Assembly (NCBI GenBank): GCA_015680685.1
Contig: MNCI01005867.1
Location: 571,508 to 635,507, forward strand
From: Gnetum montanum
Taxonomy: Eukaryota > Streptophyta > Gnetopsida > Gnetales > Gnetaceae
Reading direction: 5' to 3'
Length of the DNA stretch: 64,000 nucleotides
The number at the start of each line of letters is the position of its first letter. Position 1 is the first letter of the stretch. Shown here piece after piece: positions 36,364 through 48,600 of this stretch. Position numbers and translations under genes: made by a program. The notes under the pieces are model-generated. The model had not been told where the DNA came from, did not search any database, and saw nothing but the letters and a program-made list of their open reading frames with translations.

Positions 36364-36585
36364 TCATGACAACAAAGGTGAACACCTTATTACAATGACA
36401 TCAGGCCTTTGTTGGTAGTTGAGAAAGAGAGAGAAAAAAAAGTATTGCTGCTGCCAACACCAAGATTGCGCCTTCATTGTCCATCCATAAGCATGCCATC
36501 GATCTTGCTCCTTGCATAGTTGCTTCAACGCTACTCCATTCCAAGTGTTTGCTCCAGATCCAATCCATTATTGCATGGTCTCCAT
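36364..36585 (-). pseudogene. Mini-ORF of element D (73 codons, one internal stop)
   Basis: Starts at ATGG (36585) against an AG acceptor-like site. The only stop inside is TAA at codon 6. The C-terminal part (YFFFSLFLNYQQRPDVIVIR, then CSP) aligns in frame with the mini-ORF of A (HFLYSLF and DVIYVQCSP). Upstream, A and D are related at DNA level but out of frame with each other. No known domain. Occupies the position of the long 3' ORF of B, F and G. Confidence 0.4.
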
Positions 36586-36625
36586 CTGCACACACAACAC
36601 AATCTTATGTTAGTAAGGGTAATTG
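36586..36625 (-). other. Splice-acceptor-like site with TACTAAC branch motif (element D)
   Basis: On the - strand CCTTACTAACATAAG is followed by TTGTGTTGTGTGTGCAG directly against ATGG. The last 17 bases before the ATG are the same as in element A. Confidence 0.5.
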
Positions 36626-37970
36626 AATCATCATGTAATTGATACCTTGTTGCGGTGTAAGTCCATTGGCTAGGTTGTGGCATGGCTGATATGGATTTGG
36701 GAATATATTAAGGATGACTACCGAAGGTGTAGGGGTTAGGAAGAAAATAAAAAATTTCAAGGCAAGGAGAAAATCAAAAAAATCAAGCCCCATACCCCCA
36801 TGACTAATTGTGAAACTCTAGTAGCGTTAGAATGGAGAAAGAAAAGGAGTAAGAAAGATAGATAAAAAGGGACAACTATGGCATCAATGAAATGGATGTC
36901 AATATGGTAATGAACAAAATAAAATTAATTGCAAACTCACATTCAAAGAGTCTGTAGGCTCCGGGAATGTTATTTGGAACAAGAGTTAAAGTCTTAACCA
37001 CAAGAATTTACCGAAAAGAAAACAATGCATCTACCAAAATATATACACTAATGATACAACCGGCAATGAGGTGAACAATGGAGAGAAGGGTGGAGAGAAG
37101 AGGATGGAATTGAATCCCAAGAACAAGGGGGTGTACAGCCCCTTGTGTGTTGCATGATTAATGTGACTTAGCAATTCTCATTCCAACTCTGGCCTCAAAC
37201 AAACCACATCCAGTGACGTCACATCAATGCATTCAACTAAACCATAAACTGCAGTAACGAGAATGCTTCCCCCAAGAGCCACCACCATTCTGATGAAACA
37301 AAGGAGAGAATGGGAAGTAAGAAGGGCCTTAGTTAAAGGGAACACTTTTGGTTCCATAACCAGTGCTTGGAGCCCAATTTTATTTCGTCTAAGGGATGTG
37401 CTTTGAATTCTCACTTTGTTTTTTTTTTTGTGTTTTGTGTTTTTATGCGCGAGAACCACACCATGCAAAGACTTTTTATTTTTATTGTCTCAGCTTCCGA
37501 TAATTGGGTAACATCGGAATGACAAGAAAACTCAAGAAGAAACATTCAAGCACTCAAGAGAATGACCAACACAAAAGCATCAAATTCCCTTGAAGTCACA
37601 CCCTTTTCAATCCATGAGTCCTTCCTTAGTTTGAGAAATACCTAGTTACCGATTTGTTTAAGTTCTTATTAGAAGGGGACTGTACATTTCCAAGACAAGA
37701 GAGACCATAGAAATTGGTGGATGAATAGATGAAGTGAACTCATTGCCTGTCATATCAGAAGAAACATACCTTAGTATCAACATTGTGACTTAAAGGTAAA
37801 AACAAAACATTAGCAATCAATATGGAAACAGTTCATACCATCATTCTAAACACTAATTGGGTGACAAACTTACAGGGTGGAACACACACACACACAAAAT
37901 TGGAAAAGTATACCGATGTTGTAAAACAAAAATATGTAAACAAAAACTTAAAAGCACTGAGGGCCCCATA
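36626..37970 (-). mobile_element. Element D spacer
   Basis: Non-coding. Holds an internal copy of the polypurine context (AATTAGTCATGGGGGTA, about 36787-36803 on the - strand), and blocks shared with A and B (CTTTGCATGGTGTGG near 37465). No GATATC array or TATA module was seen here. Confidence 0.65.
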
Positions 37971-37973
37971 TGA

Positions 37974-38700
37974 TTAGCATAGGTGGCCATCTCCCCCATG
38001 ACTGAGTTGTAAGGGAGAGATCTGAAATAATGAACGTCTGTTTGAATTTCGTAAAAGTGCCCAACTTCTCCCAATTGATGATCTTAGATTGTGGGATGGA
38101 AGTTGGCGATGATCATATTCCAATGTGTCTATGCCTTCATTGTTGGCATGGGTTTCCTCAGTTCGTTCCATGCACATTTTTCTGCTCCTTCTAGCTGTCA
38201 ACCACAGGGTGTCTACTACCTCTTGTGTGGTTGCTACATACAGGCAGCTTTGTTGCAAAGTTTCAAGGGCACACCTGTTACATGGAGGTATTTCCTCCAT
38301 GTCATCACCCGATGAATCATTGTATGTGATCCATGGCACTTTCCTCTTCTCGATCTTTCCACAAATGTTTATCCTAGAGATTTCCAAGCAAAGATCGTGG
38401 ATTCTAAGGCATGCGTCTACTGTGCTTAGCCATGCCCTTCCCATTATAATTGGAAAGTCCCCTTCGTTGTTGTTAACTTCGATCACCAGAAAATCAGCTG
38501 GGTAAGACCAACCATACATAGTGGTAATGATGTCCTCCACCAATCCCAAGGGAATGGTGATGGACTAGTCTACAAGCTCTAGTTGAATGTTGCTCTTCTT
38601 AAGTTGTGGCAGGTTCCAGGCGTGATACATCTCTCATGGAATTAAGTTGACTCCGGAACCTGAGTCAAGAAGAGCCCTATGTGGTTTATTTCCAATGACT
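37974..38700 (-). pseudogene. Protease region of element D, with pol deletion junction
   Basis: The active site ALLDSGSGVNLIP lies at about 38640-38680. A 191-codon open frame (38549-37974) follows with LVEDIITTMYGWSYPADFLV and DFPIIMGRAWLSTVDA, typical of the protease domain end. This frame then runs into LQLSHGGDGHLC, which comes from the post-integrase spacer (purine tract CATGGGGGAGATGGCC). The deletion joining protease linker to spacer is therefore near 38000-38060. Confidence 0.8.
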
Positions 38701-38929
38701 TGAAGGTAGATTAAGGGACTCCCAGGGTCAGTTAGTTTCCTAAAAAGGTGTCCTACCTTAATCCAGTCGGTTACAGTATGTGTTAACATAACCATATGCG
38801 TTACGCTCTATTGGACTGAAGGGTTCTCTGAAGTGTTATATGGTGATGGAGGAGTGTATATGGGCTCAACTGCTTGTTTTTGTGAGAGTTTGTCTAGGAT
38901 TTTGGTTCTAAAGTAAGGTCTTCTCTTTT

Positions 38930-41305
38930 TCAGTTGTCAAAATCAGCAGCAGGTTGGATATTTATAGCTCTCGCAGTGTGATGTTGTTGCGGTTGAGGAG
39001 GAAGTTCCCCTTGCATTGTTGGAGCAGGAGGTGTTATGGGAAATACTTGTGGTGGAAGAGGTGCGGATGGATTAGGAGGATGGGATGAGTGTGAGATGTC
39101 TCCCGGAGGAGAAGGAGTCCTTCTGAAGTACTCCCGAACTTGGTAGTGACGATTGGGGGTTGAGTGACTCATAGAGTTAGTTGGAGAAATTGGCTGCTGC
39201 ACATAATAACCATAAGGATCAGGCTATTGGTAAGGGTACTGTTGTGTTGGCGGTGGCATCCCCCATGACTGTGGGTATTGCCATTGCTGATGTTGTCTGA
39301 CGGGCTATGGTGGAGTTCCACTTGGATAATACGTTAAGGGTTGGTGGAACTGCCTTAGGTTACCTTGTGGATAAGGTAATCTGCAGGGTGTTTGTCGTTG
39401 GTTAAGTCTTGGATTAAGTGCATACACCCCAGACTCCTGTAGATGTGAGATGATGGGGCAACATCCCTTAGGATGGTCATAATGGCAGATCTCACATCCA
39501 CCGTCATCGTCTGAATCCGAATCCACAACCACATCGGAGTTAGTGATTTTTCCCTTACCCTTGTTATGTGCAGGGCTTAAATCTCTCCACTTTTTCTTAC
39601 CTTTGTTACTACTTTGTTCTACCTTAGACTCTTCTACAATTTTTAAGACTAGTTCAATTCTTGAGTCTAAGGAATCCCACATTTGGTCTACTTTGGCCAA
39701 TACCTCGGTTGTTAATTTTTGGATCGGCAAATTTTTTCGATTCACCAACTCTTCGACTGGTGACTCATCCTCTTCATCACAAAATTTCACTCCCTTCTTT
39801 CGAAGGGAGGGATCGCGGTTGTACTCTTTCGCACTTTTGCTTTTGTGTAGCTCACTCTCTTCTTTTGCTACTTTCTCCAACAAGCTACGTACTTCATGGG
39901 CTCTAAGTTGTGAGAGTCTCCCTTGGGCATAAGTTCCAAGGGTTCTCCTAGTTTCATTCCTTAGCCCATCCATGATGTGGCGAAGTTGATTCTGCTGAGT
40001 GTACCCATGTCCCGAGCAACAATGTAACAATGTATAATAGCGGGCCATGGCAGCATCCAAGGGTTCGTGTGTACCTTGCTTCCAGCCTTCGATCTGCTTA
40101 CGCAAATTGGACACTTTGGAGTACGTTTGATACTTTTTGTTGAATAGTTCTAGCATCGTACTCCACCTCCTGATGGTTTCTGGTTCTAAGGACCGGTACC
40201 AGCTCTCTGCTTCTTTAATGAGTGTCCTTGGGAACAACTTAAGCTTCTGCCATTAATTTTCTATATTCTGCAAGGCACAGGCATCGTGGAATGCACGTAA
40301 ATGGTTTTACAGATCAGCACTATATCCCCCTTCAAATTGTGGAATGTTATTCATGTCTAAACGCTTGATCTAGCTATCCTTTAAATGCCTTGTGGGAATC
40401 CTAACTGCCTCTGTTATGTCAAGCATACTTCGGGTTACAAGTAGGGGCTCATCATGATCGTCTCTTTCATGATGCCTGTGATGTCTACGTTGTTCCCTAC
40501 TCTCCCTACATCCTTGCCCTTATCCTCTCTCTCGACTTTCTCGTCGAGGTCTTTCATCCTTTTTACTTTTATCCTCACCTTTATGTTCATGGTGGCTGCA
40601 CCCAGATGTGGAAGGAGAGGGTGAGTGATGTGAAGAAGGGGAAGAAGAAGGGGAACCATCGCCATGACAATGTTTCTTGCCTTCTCTTCAGCTGCTACGG
40701 CCCCGATTGTGGTGATGATCTAAGTGCCCGTCCTTAGCATGAGTGGTTGTTCCCTCTGTGAACAGTTGTTGTTTACAAGCATCAGAACCAATGTTATGTA
40801 TCATTGATCATAGGTTCAAATACCCAACCTCCTCATCATCGTTAGGAGGGGGAACATCGTTTGCTAATGAACCCGTGATAAGGGGTTCCTCATCTCCTAT
40901 TTCGCTAAGGACGTGTAGGGCTTTGCCCTTCAGAAAAGTATGTTGACTCTCCTGCCTTAAGTCTCTCATATATTGGGCATCTATGGGATAATAATCCCTC
41001 ATGTCAAAATCTTCCGCAACGGATTCAGCATATAGCTCGGTCATGCCTATCTGTGCCAAGGCACAGAAAAGCATGTGAGAGATTGATTGATTTGGGGGTA
41101 ACACAATGTTACCTTGCAAATCTCTCCACCGCAGTTGTTCGTCCTGATGGAGAATAAAATTAAAATTAGAAATATACTCATCGGGATGAGTATATGTCAT
41201 CTTATATTGTTTAGGACTTAGCTAATTTTGGTTATGTGTTTTATGTTGCTGACTGTCTCGTGTATGGTCCTTAGGTGGTGAGTTGCTCTTATGAGAAGAA
41301 GGCAT
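38930..41305 (-). pseudogene. gag of element D (Athila-like), lightly broken
   Basis: Starts MPSSHKSNS at 41305. Pieces: 41200-40808 (YTHPDEYISNFNFILHQDEQ), a Ser/His/Arg-rich linker, and 310 codons at 40237-39305 with the gag core (ESWYRSLEPETIRRWSTMLE, IMDGLRNETRRTLGTYAQGR). The core is followed by an acidic tail and a compact zinc-knuckle-like CEICHYDHPKGC (C-x2-C-x3-H-x3-C), one residue shorter at two spacings than the usual C-x2-C-x4-H-x4-C. A Pro-rich end follows (39202-38930). Stops are few, so D is younger than B. Confidence 0.85.
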
Positions 41306-41427
41306 TTTTATTGGTGTGCTAATTCACCATTATATAAATTTTCTCTTTTGATTAACCCGAAGGTTCGTTAAGGCTCACAACGATGTGAGTGATATCCCTT
41401 ATGTTCTATTCAGTGCACAAACACTTA

Positions 41428-41447
41428 GTCCCCGGCAACGGTGCCAA
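41428..41447 (-). other. Primer-binding site of element D
   Basis: TTGGCACCGTTGCCGGGGAC directly inside the 5' LTR, matching the 3' end complement of plant tRNA-Asp, a primer used by Athila/Tat-type elements. Confidence 0.85.
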
Positions 41448-42042
41448 TGATGAGTGGCGAGGTACCCCTACACTCAACCATACGAAACGAGCGTAGCACG
41501 CGTGATCTAGTCGAACTCCATAGACTAAATGCCTAAACTCCCCATGGAACACTTGGGGTTAATCATTCGTTGTTTTCCCAGACTTACTTGTTTTTGTCAC
41601 AGTGTACTCATACCGCATGTGATGAGCAGCCGATTAACTGTACACATCCTTAGATGCTCGTAATCAAGTCGTACTCATACGGCATTCTAGGAAAATAATA
41701 AATAATATTTAAATAAAATCCTATTCCATGCACTGCAAGGTTTATCCAATCAAGTTCGTCTTTATTTCCATACACAACTTGTGTTTAGGTACAATGTTGC
41801 TCGAATAAAGATCCGTTCACTCTAGGACTCCTACTGCGGGCACATGGAAAATAATCTATCTCTGGAGTGATGAAACTGCTAGAGTTTTCCTACTTCTAGA
41901 TCAAGATGGGAAATGAGGGGAGTGCCACCTCTTATTCATAGATTTGACAGTGGACCGCGATATCGTGTATGCGATATTGCAGGGGACGACGCGATATCGC
42001 GACAGCCGCGATATCGCGGCTTGTGAGAATCGCGTCTCATCA
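41448..42042 (-). mobile_element. Element D 5' LTR (595 bp)
   Basis: Pairs with 35170-36225 but lacks about 0.45 kb; the junction is at CACAGTGTACTCATACCGC (about 41599-41617). GATATC array at 41957-42020. Confidence 0.9.
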
Positions 42043-42047
42043 GTACC

Positions 42048-42274
42048 CAAAACATAAAACATAAAAATAATAAAAATCATACACATCGATTACACTTAAC
42101 CATACCTTTGTATATCACAAGTGTAATTGGGAAGAAAAAAAATGACCATTCAAGCAAGTTTACTTCCTAGAGGCTAGTGTATCAAAAGACAAAGGGTCCA
42201 CAGAATTTGATTGGATCACATGTGAATGCTTAGTGATTTATATGGTTGAGCATAGGGGTATTCATTGCTCATCA
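42048..42274 (+). mobile_element. Element B 3' LTR, right part
   Basis: CAAAACATAAAACATAAAAA through TATGGTTGAGCATAGGGG to CTCATCA, then target duplication TTATT. Confidence 0.9.
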
Positions 42275-42279
42275 TTATT

Positions 42280-44132
42280 GATAAAATGTGTTGATGTACT
42301 TAATTATTTTTTTGAGTGGCTATGCTTAGGCTAAAAACAAAGTCTTATAACTTGAGAAATAAGCACCTTATTATCACTCTAAGTGATGGTCCCTTTGATG
42401 GTGACAAAGCTTTTAATAAACAGAATTTAATCATTTTCTCCAATATATGCACATTATGGGCTTCTAAGTCAACCTATAGGTTAAGACGTTTGTTACCAGT
42501 AGGAAAATTACCTCTCCCTCCAACCACATAGCATTTAATTTAATTTGAAGAGAAGCAATTTTTTATTCATTACTGACTTGAAAGATATTTGCCAAATTTT
42601 TCTGTACTTGATATGCACAATCTTTCTATAGGCTCAAACATACAAACATTTATGCTACATAGTTATTCTAGTTAATAATTATGGTTCAAATAATTGCATA
42701 CTTCTACCATTTCCTCTTAGTAGCATCCTTATTCAAATTTTGTAAACATTATAATTTATTATCATTATACCTTAAGACTTTGGAAGTGGTACACAAAATT
42801 TTGGTCTTTCCATTAGAGGCTCTAGTTTGTTAGCCCAAATGCTCATGGTTCAAGTAACACATGAGGTGCTTTTTAATTTCTTCAAGGTTAGCTTGAATAC
42901 TTGTGCTCACAAACCAACCCACATGGATACCATGTAAGAAAAATATACAATAGTCCAAACCATGATACTAAAAAATTTATGGTAGTGGATATGGTTGAAA
43001 TAGAAATAAGGAGAGAACCCAAGGCAATTTTTCAAGATTGGATAATGTGATTGTTATTCCTACAAATGGAAAGCCATGGTATTTAATGTAACAAAACTAG
43101 GTAAAGCAAAGTAACTATAACTACATGAACATAACTCCTTGTATCAAAATTAAATCAACAAATAAGTGAGTTTTTAAATAATTGACCATATGAATTAAAT
43201 TAATTACAAATGCAAATAGTAGTGATGGTTACAACCATGGAAAAGAATGTGCACAATTATTAATGATTATGCATTGTAAATGAACAAATGAAAAAGTTTG
43301 ATATTTCAAACAAATCATGCTAGCAGAACCATGCTACTAGTTTTAAACTGAGGTTTTATTTACATTTACTAAGACCTTTTGGATTTGTTGAACCAAATTT
43401 AAAATTCCTTTTATGGAATTCTTTTAATACATAACTCAACATATCCTATTGAAATCGAACCTATGGCTTGGGTTTTCCAAGCCAAGGCTCTTCCCATGAA
43501 GCTAATACCTCATTTTGGTTAGGAGGCCAACTACTACTTGACTTTTTCATGTTGAATAAATAATAATTGTCATGATGCTAGGTCAAGAAATGAAATTTTT
43601 CTCAAAATTGGATGAACTTTATTAAGAAAAAAAATAATTAAGGTCATAACACTAGGCCAAGAGATGAACTTTTTTCTTGAATTATTATGGGTATGTATCA
43701 TTAATTTGAAAAAGAAAAAGAATCTCTCAACCAAATAATATATATACATCATAAGTATGTAGCTAAGCTAACTATTAAAATGATTATCCTAAGTGGTCAC
43801 ATTGATTATACCACCATATGTCAAAATAAAAGCTAGAAAGCCCCTTTTTCTTCTTTTTTATTTTGGCACACATTGCACATGCTTTCAAGTTAACTTCAAA
43901 CATTAAAAATCAAAGTAGACTTGAACATCAATTTATAGCAATAGGTTAATTAGTTGATGTAGTAGAGATAAACAAACAAGCATGTAGATTGACATTGTAC
44001 TTCGGAGATGATTTAATAGACATCCTATGAAACTATAGATAAGGGTAACTAAATAAAGTAGAGAGTGTGTATATTATAAAGATTAGAAATCCCATCTAGT
44101 TGTTAAGAAGGATTACTAAAGAAAAGGATAAC
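42280..44132. other. AT-rich stretch, possibly the continuation of the copia remnant
   Basis: This is the far flank of element B, so before that insertion it was joined to the copia integrase at 16055. No convincing copia motif could be read in it on either strand. Contains only short ORFs without recognisable domains. Confidence 0.4.
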
Positions 44133-45033
44133 TAATAAGTGGTGGAACAATTCAACACCCAACCATACAAGTCATCGGCATTCACACGTGACCATATCAT
44201 AATTAGTGGATGAGGCAATGTAATTATGCTAGCAATTGATTTAAGTTCAAGACCATTGTCTTCCCACATAGATCTAGTGAAGTTTATGTGTTTGGTTTAG
44301 CTCACCATGAGGTATATGATATCTAATGTTGTTTGGCCATTATTTCTCCCAACAAACATGGTGGAATGAAATTAGTTTCTAAGTCTAAATAAAATAATAA
44401 ATAAATCTATTCTATCCTATGGCAATCGATATTCATTCCTAATTTTCCATACATGTCTTGAGCTTATGTAATCATTACTAGGATTACCATGTACTTTGCT
44501 ACTAGGTGAACCAAGCAATAATACTACTAGGTTACCAAATGATCACACTTTACACTTAAAATCAGTCGTATCCATTTTGCATACTAACAACAGTAAAAGT
44601 AAAGTGCATGGAATAGTAAAATATTAACTAGGAAAGCTGTAATTAGTAGTCTAAGTGAAAAAGGTTAACATTATTCTAAGTGAAGCAGTAAACTAAGTGA
44701 ATGTTGCAATAGTATGAAATAGATCGATCTTTATTGCCAATCACACTTGCGTCCAAGTACAAGATGTTCAAATAAAAACTCCATTCACTAAATCACACTA
44801 CACTGCAAGCATTCATGCTTCTAAGTACTTAAGACTAAATTCATGAAATAAAACTATCAAAGTTTGGCTACTATAAAATAAATCTTATTTTAGATCCATG
44901 AGCCTAAGTGCTATATTGATAGGTTGGCATGCATCCCACTATAGCGTTTATATGATGATGCAGCTTATGCTACAATATCGTAGATATGATATTGTTGTTA
45001 TGATATCATTGTCGATTGAAATTGATGTTATCA
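44133..45033 (-). mobile_element. Element F 3' LTR (901 bp)
   Basis: Decayed LTR retaining CAACCATACAAG near one edge and a GATATC/AATATC array (44970-45020) near the other. Followed by polypurine tract TTGTGGGGGTA (- strand, 45034-45044). Confidence 0.8.
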
Positions 45034-45239
45034 TACCCCCACAACTAATTGAAAATTCATCCTCAAGTTAAAAAAAATGAGGATAAAGTCCCTTACAAAA
45101 TTGGGAGGTAGATTTACATGACTCACTAACTATATACATGACACTAAATGTTGCAATGGTGTTTTACAAGAATTGACACAAGTTATGACTAGACAAATTG
45201 AAGCAAAATAACAAAACTTAATGAAGCTCAATGTAGCCT

Positions 45240-47999
45240 AAGTAGTGCCTACTGGTGATGGATCCTTCATCAATTGCTTTCCCTTGTGATCAGGTTTCTA
45301 AAACTTGTATTTGATGAGCAGTGCTTGAAGCTTCTCTTCTTTTGTTCTAGGTTCATGTACCATCCATGCTTGTTTTGCAATGTGTGATGGGGCTAGTACA
45401 TCCCATGAACATGGTAGTTGCAGAAACATCTAATTAGCCTTGGTGTACCATTCCACAAATTTCCTTATCTCTTCTTCAAATGCCCTAGTCATCTTGCATA
45501 ACTCCTAATAATTAAATACTCTTTTGGTCAGGTTTGTTGCAACACCTTTCTGTCCTTGGTAGCCAACCTTAACTACTTCTAATTCAAAGTTCGCCAACTA
45601 TAGCTTTTGTAGAGCATCTTTTCAATTTGCAAACTTCTTTTCATATAATGCATATGTGGCTACTACTTATTATTCAAGCTCATTTCTGGGCCTATGTACT
45701 GTCAACATGGCCAGGTTAGCATAATGAAGGTTAGTTAACCCTATGTATTCTTTCAAATCTTGTATCTGTAGGTCTTTATTTTTTATCTCTACTTGGCGGA
45801 CATGAGCATAGATATTTAAGATGGGTTGCTAGTCTAGATTTTGTGCTAATATGGAATTGATCTATGCTTTCGCCATCTAGATATCCTTTTCATTAATTTG
45901 TTTATACATGCCTACCTAATCGCAGAAGTGTTTTTTGAGCCTTTCGTGCTTCTTTTCCTTATTTGTCACGCACTTGTTTCAATAGTTGATTTCTATTTGA
46001 TTACATGTGCCTCCTCCATTAAGAGGGTTTTGTTTCTTCTTACTAAGTGGCTCATGTAATGATTGACTCTCATCAATTGTTTCCTCAACTAATTGATGCC
46101 CTCCTCAAGGATGTTTTTCTGTTTGTCTACATTAGTTAACCTAGTATTGTTTGCAATGAGTTGCTTATTCTCTTCTTGTACTATGATGAGTGCCTTAGCA
46201 TATGCGTATGTCTATGCTTCTACTATTGAGGCATTCCACACTACTTTCTCCTTTGCATTCTCCACTTGCTTATTTTGCTCCATTAGGTGATTGATTTATT
46301 CTATACTAAACTGCTCTAGCTAATCACACACAACATATTATGCAAGATCTCTACGTTCAACCCTTAGGGTTTTAAGCTCTTCTTGTAGTCTAAGAATTTC
46401 ATTTTCTACATGCTATACCTTGGTTTCTACCATGACTAGCTTATCCTTGGTTACTATTAGTTCTTATGTTATTGTAGTTACATCACTTGGGATGTGGAAA
46501 AGAGTTGTCATGACTTGCCTAGTTTGTAGTAGTCGATCCAACACATCTTCATGATTGGCAAGATTCATCAAGGTACCAGCTAGCATTTAAGCATCCCTAA
46601 CTCTAATTAGATTCACTGGTTGCACAATAGGTACATTAAATGATTCTTTTATGTGATTTGTGATCAATTCTACTACTCCTATTACATCCTAGTGTTGCAT
46701 AATCACAACCATGGTTCCTTCTCTAGTTTCAAGCACCACTTGGAATGATGCACCATTCCTAGAAATCTGTTGTGACCAACGGGCTTCTCCTCCTGATTGT
46801 AATGATATTTGTCCATTGATAGGGTCTATGGAAACTATGGGCTAGATGGCACTATCAATGACTCTGTAGAGGTTGGCCTCTTCATGAGTTCCCCAACTGA
46901 TGGTCTCTACAATTTATTGTAGATGACTCATTGATGACCTATAATCTTATGGTAATGGTGGCAAAACTTGTTGATGTTATTGCTCTTGTTGCTGACTACT
47001 GGATCCCGCTTGTTGTTGTTGTATAGTAGTTTGTGTGATTTCTTCAGAAAACATTTGTTTGTTCCTCCACTTAATCTTTCTTTGGTGGTGCTGGCTTGAG
47101 CATTTTAGCATAAGAGACATTTTGAGCCTTCCTAAGGACATCATTGGTATATCCCAGGATTCCAGCATGTTTGCACAGCTTCCTAATGAGGCAAGGAAAT
47201 GGAAGTATTAGCTTCTCTACCTTCTTTTCCTCAAACTTCCTTTGGATCTCCATGAAATAGAGTTATGCAATGTTTGCGTTATACTTTCCAATTAAGATCG
47301 CACTTTCCATGGCTGCATATGTTGATATTTTGTTTAATCTTTTTGTGGAAAATAGGTGATATGTGCTAATTTTGAAATAAATTCTCCCTTCAAGGGTTAA
47401 TTCATTATAATCCTTGTCTTATTTACCATATACCCTTTGCAACCATAGTTTCCATGTATCTATATTTGATCTAGTCAACAATGTGCTACTCTTGCCCCTT
47501 CATTGGCCATGTTAAGGGCTTCAACTATTGTCTTAACTGAATAGAAAGCTGAAACTCCCTCAATATTAACTATTGTATCCTCTCCTTTATTGTGAAAGAA
47601 TTGATAGATCTCCCCTAAATACCATTTTTCATTATTTAAGAATGTGGTTCATCATGGTGATGCTTGGAGTTGCATCCTCATTTTTTCTGGAGCAAATTCT
47701 ATGAATAGGCCAAAGTTTAGTTTCACAATTACTATAGTCAAGATCGATTTCTCTTAGATGGCTTGGAGGCAATCTAGTGATAGCGTGAGGGGCTGTCTTT
47801 ATGCTTGTGGTTCTTTTGCCTCCACCTAGGCCAAATCTTTGGTAGTAGGAGTTTCTTAATAGATGCTAAAAGATTGAACCTCCTACTCTGCATGTTCTAC
47901 TTGTGGATCTTATTCTCTTGTTTGACCTCTTCCATGTCCTCTAGGTGTTTTGCTTGTAGATTGTGAGGGTCCTCCTATGGCTCCTCTCTTCAAGGCCAT
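45240..47999 (-). pseudogene. 3' ORF of element F
   Basis: Starts ATGG at 47999 against an AG acceptor-like site. Includes LPFPCLIRKLCKHAGILGY (47204-47148, in the 60-codon piece 47253-47071), the segment shared with B and G. A Gln-rich patch (QQQQAGSSSQQQEQ) follows, then a long charged coiled-coil region. The C-terminal motif LPCSWDVLAPSHI with AWMV lies near 45425-45360. Numerous stops. Role unknown; the position is that of the Athila post-integrase ORF. Confidence 0.7.
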
Positions 48000-48030
48000 C
48001 TATAATCATCAAAGACTTAGGAATTATTAA
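48000..48030 (-). other. Splice-acceptor-like site before 3' ORF (element F)
   Basis: On the - strand TTCCTAAGTC is followed by TTTGATGATTATAG directly against ATGG. Confidence 0.45.
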
Positions 48031-48540
48031 AATATTTATTTCAATTTTTAATAACCCTTTTCTTTCTCATGCCTTTAATTAGATCAAGTTCTTAGCTTAT
48101 TATGCTTGCAAAGTTAGAAAATGTTTTAAAAAGAAACCTCATAGGTGTTAATTTCCTTATAACCCTTCATAGTTGTCCATTTTGCTCTTGTTTATGGCTC
48201 ATAATAGTTGGCATAGTTTATTAAGAGAATTATTTAAGTATTTCTTACTTTCTTTTTATTAAAAATGTTTATTTTCCCCTTCATACTTACCCTTATAATA
48301 CCTTCTAGGAATTAGAAAATTCTAACTCAAATTGTAGCAATATCACGCTAGTCACCCCCCACCCACCCTCGCCCCAACTAAGTTGAGAGCTCAATGATCA
48401 ACAAGGTTCAAGAATTATAGAAACTGGAGCTACGAGTGTGTAGTTATGAGGGTTTGAAGTTGGAAGGTTAGAGTTTTGGGTTGAAGTAAAAAATGGCAAA
48501 AACTCTCCCCTCTTCAAAAGCTAAGAATGAAAAATTCGCT

Positions 48541-48600
48541 AAGTCCCCCATAGTATATATGCTTTTTTATAATTGTAATATCAGAGATCTAATATCGGAG
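48541..48600 (-). promoter_or_regulatory. U3-like motif plus TATA box inside element F
   Basis: On the - strand CCGATATTAGATCTCTGATA is followed by TTATAAAAAAG and ATATATAC. F's LTR U3 uses the same AATATC/GATATC motif. About 560 bp upstream of the 3' ORF. The downstream GAGGGGAGAGTTTTTGCCA matches B's leader. Confidence 0.5.

Larger units (their letters stand above)
35170..42042 (-). mobile_element. Element D: non-autonomous Athila-like element, TSD GCACC/GTACC
   Basis: 6873-bp element inserted in B's 3' LTR. Flanks are GCACC (35165-35169) and GTACC (42043-42047), one mismatch; the uninterrupted sequence is visible in B's 5' LTR at 22615. Interior on the - strand: tRNA-Asp primer-binding site, gag, protease, spacer, mini-ORF, polypurine tract. 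RT, RNase H and integrase are missing between the protease end and the post-integrase block near 38000. LTRs differ in length (1056 and 595 bp) because the 5' LTR lost about 0.45 kb. Confidence 0.9.
16056..42274 (+). mobile_element. Element B: large Athila-like Ty3/gypsy retrotransposon with two nested insertions
   Basis: Boundaries come from a perfect 5-bp duplication TTATT (16051-16055 and 42275-42279) and from the LTR starts, which match at 14 of 18 positions (all differences are transitions). Removing the nested elements C and D leaves about 13.4 kb: LTRs of about 866 and 895 bp and an 11.7-kb interior with gag, protease, RT, RNase H, integrase, a 2-kb spacer and a 2.8-kb 3' ORF. This order, the FMDD-type RT and the tRNA-Asp-type primer-binding site fit the Athila lineage. 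Every frame carries multiple stops. It inserted into copia integrase. Confidence 0.9.

Noticed and set aside
36401-36595. 64-codon - strand ORF starting MCADGDHAIMDW
   Set aside because: Different frame of the D mini-ORF region; its ATG lies upstream of the acceptor-like AG.
42316-42531. 71-codon + strand ORF
   Set aside because: Flank of element B insertion; no domain and no similarity to the neighbouring copia reading direction.
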